16,464 nucleotides of DNA from contig JAEXFF010000369.1 of assembly GCA_023400335.1 (NCBI GenBank), positions 1 through 16,464 of the forward strand. Reading direction: 5' to 3'. The translations under genes and the position numbers were made by a program. Numbering within the stretch: position 1 is the stretch's first letter; each line of letters begins with the position of its first letter. Below, piece after piece: positions 13,784 to 16,464 of the stretch. The notes under the pieces are model-generated. The model was not told the origin of the DNA and searched no databases. It saw only the letters and a program-made list of their open reading frames with translations. The DNA comes from Bacteroidota bacterium. Its GTDB lineage: Bacteria > Bacteroidota > Bacteroidia > Bacteroidales > Marinifilaceae.

Positions 13784-14707
13784 TTACTTATTCACTTTAA
13801 ATTTAGCATCTCCGTGTTCCAGGAATGCAACAATTTGACGGGCTGCAGCAAGTCCGGCATTAACATTTGCCTCTTCTGTCTGAGCTCCCATTTTTTTCGG
13901 AGTAAAGAAGTAACGTCCTTCAAACTGAGCAAATTCGGCAGCATTATCCGGAGCAATATCGGAAATGTATTTGAAATCCGGACGATCAGCCATCAATTTT
14001 ATAATACCTTCTTCATCAATTACTTCTTTACGGGCCGTATTCACCAGCACAGCACCTTTCGGCATACGGTTCAATAAATCGTAATTAATCGATTTTCTGG
14101 TCTTGTCTGTAGCCGGGATATGTAAAGAAACATAATCACACATTTCATACATTTCTTCAGCCGAATGCAATGGAGTTGCACCGGCAGCTTTGATTTGCTC
14201 ATCTGTCATAAAAGGATCGTAAGCATATACTTCCATACCAAATCCATGAGCTACACGTCCTACATTCTGGCCTACATTTCCATAAGCATGAACACCGATT
14301 TTCTTTCCTTTCAGTTCATGACCTGATTTTCCGTTATAGAAATTACGGGCCATATAAACCATCATACCGAAAGCCAATTCAGCCACAGCATTTGAGTTTT
14401 GTCCCGGAGTGTTCATAGCGACTACATTGTGAGCGGTACAAGCAGCCAAGTCGATGTTATCGTATCCGGCACCGGCACGAACGATTACTTTCAATTTTTT
14501 AGCAGCATCGATCACTTCTTTCGTCGCTTTATCGGAACGAATGATCATAGCATCAACGTCAGCTACAGCAGCGATTAATTCTGCCGGAGAAGTATATTTT
14601 TCCAATAACACAAGTTCATATCCCTGTGCTTCAACGATTTCACGGATACCGTTCACAGCCACCGGAGCGAAAGGTTTATCTGTTGCAATTAATACTTTTG
14701 TTGCCAT
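13784..14707 (-). CDS. serA: D-3-phosphoglycerate dehydrogenase, short Lys-type form
   Basis: A 307-residue NAD-dependent dehydrogenase catalysing the first step of serine synthesis, 3-phosphoglycerate to 3-phosphohydroxypyruvate. It has only the substrate- and nucleotide-binding domains, with no C-terminal ACT domain, so classic serine feedback is not expected. The Rossmann motif reads AYGNVG (141-146, Ala for the usual first Gly), with Asp164 in EVYAYDP selecting NAD. Arg226 in NTARKEV is the catalytic arginine. The general-acid histidine of TPHxGA is replaced by Lys271 (TPKKMGA), and SDIAPDN stands where most relatives read DVFxxEP. This matches the type IIIK enzymes described from Entamoeba and Bacteroides relatives. 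It lies downstream of serC, separated by a terminator-like hairpin. Confidence 0.92.
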   Translation of the reverse strand: MATKVLIATDKPFAPVAVNGIREIVEAQGYELVLLEKYTSPAELIAAVADVDAMIIRSDKATKEVIDAAKKLKVIVRAGAGYDNIDLAACTAHNVVAMNTPGQNSNAVAELAFGMMVYMARNFYNGKSGHELKGKKIGVHAYGNVGQNVGRVAHGFGMEVYAYDPFMTDEQIKAAGATPLHSAEEMYEMCDYVSLHIPATDKTRKSINYDLLNRMPKGAVLVNTARKEVIDEEGIIKLMADRPDFKYISDIAPDNAAEFAQFEGRYFFTPKKMGAQTEEANVNAGLAAARQIVAFLEHGDAKFKVNK

Positions 14708-14728
14708 ACCTTTATTATTTTAAAGTTT

Positions 14729-14747
14729 ACGTCCGCCCTACGGACGT
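14729..14747 (-). other. Leader hairpin upstream of serA
   Basis: ACGTCCG (14729-14735) and CGGACGT (14741-14747) form a perfect 7-bp stem with a 5-nt loop, about 21 nt upstream of the serA ATG. On the - strand no T-run follows, so it is a leader stem rather than a terminator. On the + strand it is followed by TTTTACATTTT, but no + gene ends there. Confidence 0.35.
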
Positions 14748-14785
14748 TTTACATTTTAATTATACATTCAAAAATGGAAAACAGC

Positions 14786-14843
14786 AAAAAAATACGATTG
14801 ATGATTTACGATTCCGAAAAAGAACCGTAAATCAAAAATCGTA
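14786..14843 (-). terminator. Intrinsic terminator or attenuator between serC and serA
   Basis: On the - strand two coaxial stems form: 14837-14843 with 14793-14799 (7 bp), and 12 pairs inside it (14822-14833 with 14803-14814, including one G-U pair specific to this strand) around a T-rich loop. Seven T follow (14792-14786). It begins about ten nucleotides after the serC stop. This is a strong terminator shape, so serA expression needs read-through or its own promoter. Confidence 0.75.
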
Positions 14844-14853
14844 CACCATTTTT

Positions 14854-15927
14854 TTATTTATGAGCAGCTTCGAATTCCCTCATAGCAGAAATCAAAGCGT
14901 TCACATCATCCATTGTACAAGCATTATAAGTAGAAGCGCGGAAACCGCCTACAGAGCGATGGCCCTTCACGCCTACAATATTCTTTTGCTTACAGAAATC
15001 CAGGAATTCTTTTTCCAAAGATTCATATCCTTCTCTCAGTAAGAATGGGATATTCATACGGGAACGGGAACCTTCTTTCACAACCGGACGGAACATCTTA
15101 CTGTTTTCCAATTCGTTGTAAATAGCGTTGGCTCTTTCGATAGCCCGTTCTTCCATAACTTTCACACCACCCATTTCTTTTATCCATTTCAATGTTTCTT
15201 TTACTCCGAAGATATTAATACAAGGAGGAGTATTATACATAGAATCTTTGTCCACATGGGTCTGATATTTCAACATGGTCGGGATGGGTCTGTCAGCTAC
15301 TACATGTTTCAGGAATTCATCCTTAATGATCACAAAAGTAACGCCGGCAGGTCCGATGTTTTTCTGACATCCGCCATAAATCATAGCATATTTAGAAACA
15401 TCTACCGGACGGCTGCAGATATCCGATGACATGTCAGCCAATAAGGGCACAGGAGAATCGGGATCTTTGAAAATTTCAGTACCACGGATGGTATTATTAG
15501 AAGTGATGTGCATATAATCGACATCTGAAGGGATGGTGAACTCCGGATAATATGTAAATCCGTCAGCTTCAGAAGAAGCTACAATCTGTACTTCTCCCCA
15601 TAACTTGGCTTCTTTAATAGCAGCTGTAGACCAGGTACCCGTATTTACGTAAGCAGCTTTCGTTTTCAGAAAGTTAAACGGAATCATACAGAATTGCATA
15701 CTAGCACCACCTCCTAAGAAAAGTACGTGATATCCTTCCGGGATATTCAATACTTCTTTGAATAAAGCAACAGCCTCATCATACACTGCCTGAAAATCAG
15801 CAGAACGGTGAGATACTTCCATGATAGACTGACCGGTATTACCGAATTCCAATACAGCAGCAGCCGTATTTTTCAACGTAGAATCGGGCAATTTACATGG
15901 CCCGGCATTAAAAATATGTTTTCTCAT
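14854..15927 (-). CDS. serC: Phosphoserine aminotransferase
   Basis: A 357-residue class V PLP aminotransferase, close to the usual 360 of SerC. It converts 3-phosphohydroxypyruvate and glutamate to O-phosphoserine and 2-oxoglutarate; the same activity serves in pyridoxine synthesis in some bacteria. Family marks are FNAGPCKLP at the N-terminus, SIMEVSHRSADF (34-45), FLGGGASMQF (70-79), TSNNTIRGTEI (142-152), LADMSSDICSRPVDVSKY (163-180) and the cofactor lysine K189 in YGGCQKNIGPAG. The C-terminus has the GHRSVGGFRASTYNA motif. It is the first gene of the serine cluster, starting 196 nt from the gcvT stop. A weak -7 element lies at 15980-15987. Confidence 0.96.
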   Translation of the reverse strand: MRKHIFNAGPCKLPDSTLKNTAAAVLEFGNTGQSIMEVSHRSADFQAVYDEAVALFKEVLNIPEGYHVLFLGGGASMQFCMIPFNFLKTKAAYVNTGTWSTAAIKEAKLWGEVQIVASSEADGFTYYPEFTIPSDVDYMHITSNNTIRGTEIFKDPDSPVPLLADMSSDICSRPVDVSKYAMIYGGCQKNIGPAGVTFVIIKDEFLKHVVADRPIPTMLKYQTHVDKDSMYNTPPCINIFGVKETLKWIKEMGGVKVMEERAIERANAIYNELENSKMFRPVVKEGSRSRMNIPFLLREGYESLEKEFLDFCKQKNIVGVKGHRSVGGFRASTYNACTMDDVNALISAMREFEAAHK

Positions 15928-15979
15928 ATCGATTAATATTTAAGTAAAACCATGAATAAACTTTCCAGCGAAAACGTTA

Positions 15980-15987
15980 CAAATATG
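15980..15987 (-). promoter_or_regulatory. Weak -7 promoter candidate for serC
   Basis: On the - strand the sequence reads CATATTTG, one base off TAnnTTTG, 52 nt upstream of the serC ATG. No clear TTTG at -33 is present; only a T-rich stretch lies at the right distance. The gap between serC and gcvT (15928-16123) otherwise holds AT-rich DNA without a recognisable gene. Confidence 0.3.
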
Positions 15988-16123
15988 CAATCTTTATCTT
16001 TAAAAACATTATTTTTATAGATAATTATTCGCTTTTTCTTTAAAATTTTAATTAGAACTAAAAAAATGCTTTAGTATTTTTATTTTCACCAAACGAATGG
16101 ATCGTCTCTGTAATCTTCGTCAT

Positions 16124-16464
16124 TTAAAAAAACGGCATTTTTACAATTTTTGCCTTCAACGCTTTATTTCGAACCCGGATATAAATTTCCGTATCCAATT
16201 TATGGAAACCGCTTTTCACATATCCGGTACCGATTGATTTACCGGTTAAAGGAGAAACGGTACCTGAACAAACGACTCCGATCTGATTTCCTTCTGCATC
16301 TTCAATCGGATAATCCTGACGGGCAATACCTTTATCCAACACCTGAAAACCCTTTAAATACCTACCCGGTTTCTCTTCTTTCAATTTTTCATGGAAAGCC
16401 CGGTTTACGAAATCATTTCCCGGTACAAATTTAGTAATCCATCCTAATCCGGCCTCTATCGGAG
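16124..16464 (-). CDS. gcvT: Glycine cleavage system T protein, C-terminal part (partial)
   Basis: The frame enters from the right edge and gives about 112 residues to the stop at 16124. The visible part reads PIEAGLGWITKFV, then YLKGFQVLDKGIARQDYPI, VVCSGTVSPLTGKSIGTGYV and the terminal KALKAKIVKMPFF, all characteristic of the C-terminal barrel of aminomethyltransferase. GcvT transfers the methylene group of the aminomethyl-lipoyl H protein to tetrahydrofolate, releasing ammonia. The true start is outside the window; an internal TTG at 16384 is not the start. It is codirectional with serC, 196 nt away, so glycine/one-carbon and serine genes are neighbours, though probably separate transcripts. 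Confidence 0.93.
   Translation of the reverse strand, partial: PIEAGLGWITKFVPGNDFVNRAFHEKLKEEKPGRYLKGFQVLDKGIARQDYPIEDAEGNQIGVVCSGTVSPLTGKSIGTGYVKSGFHKLDTEIYIRVRNKALKAKIVKMPFF

Noticed and set aside
1..16464. CRISPR arrays, tRNA or rRNA genes
   Set aside because: No regularly spaced repeats, cloverleaf-like sequence or rRNA signature was seen on reading.

Overview
The window reads as a Bacteroidales chromosome segment. The protein set is Bacteroidetes-like: a PspC protein paired with a PadR regulator, a Lys-type short SerA, a serC-serA-DUF1015 neighbourhood, and a methylmalonyl/propionyl-CoA carboxytransferase with a stand-alone biotin carrier. The DNA is AT-rich, most starts lack a Shine-Dalgarno sequence, and several start regions carry TTTG / TAnnTTTG-type promoter elements. 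Odoribacteraceae is a guess from overall feel only; no species is assigned.

Layout. 1-146 is the tail of an unidentified + gene. 207-2156 is a PadR regulator with a palindromic operator candidate, followed by a PspC-domain membrane protein. 2354-2947 (-) is a flavodoxin-fold NAD(P)H oxidoreductase. 3203-5236 looks like an accessory island: a phage-tail/C-type-lectin-like gene with its own promoter, then about 400 bp of non-coding DNA bounded by two inverted copies of a 31-nt hairpin. 5476-7358 is a two-gene biotin-dependent carboxytransferase operon closed by a strong terminator. 7424-9724 is a NatA/NatB-type ABC exporter pair. 9905-12178 (-) is a secreted S9 peptidase. 12234-15927 (-) is the serine cluster, in transcription order serC, serA, a small membrane protein, and a DUF1015 gene broken by an in-frame TAA. 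The right edge holds the C-terminal part of gcvT (-).

How the genes fit together. serC and serA make O-phosphoserine from 3-phosphoglycerate; gcvT belongs to the glycine cleavage system, so the right third concerns serine, glycine and one-carbon metabolism. The carboxytransferase and biotin carrier belong to propionyl/methylmalonyl-CoA interconversion, but their biotin carboxylase or membrane decarboxylase partner is not here. PadR probably represses itself and pspC.

Most worth a second look: (1) the nonsense codon that splits DUF1015 exactly at a motif I expect to be conserved; (2) two homologous structured elements at 2218-2287 and 9786-9856, both between convergent genes, with compensatory changes and G-U pairs that point to a + strand RNA; (3) the orphan phage-like lectin-fold gene; (4) the inverted hairpin pair next to it. 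Calls rest on reading the sequence and remembered family features; no database search was run.
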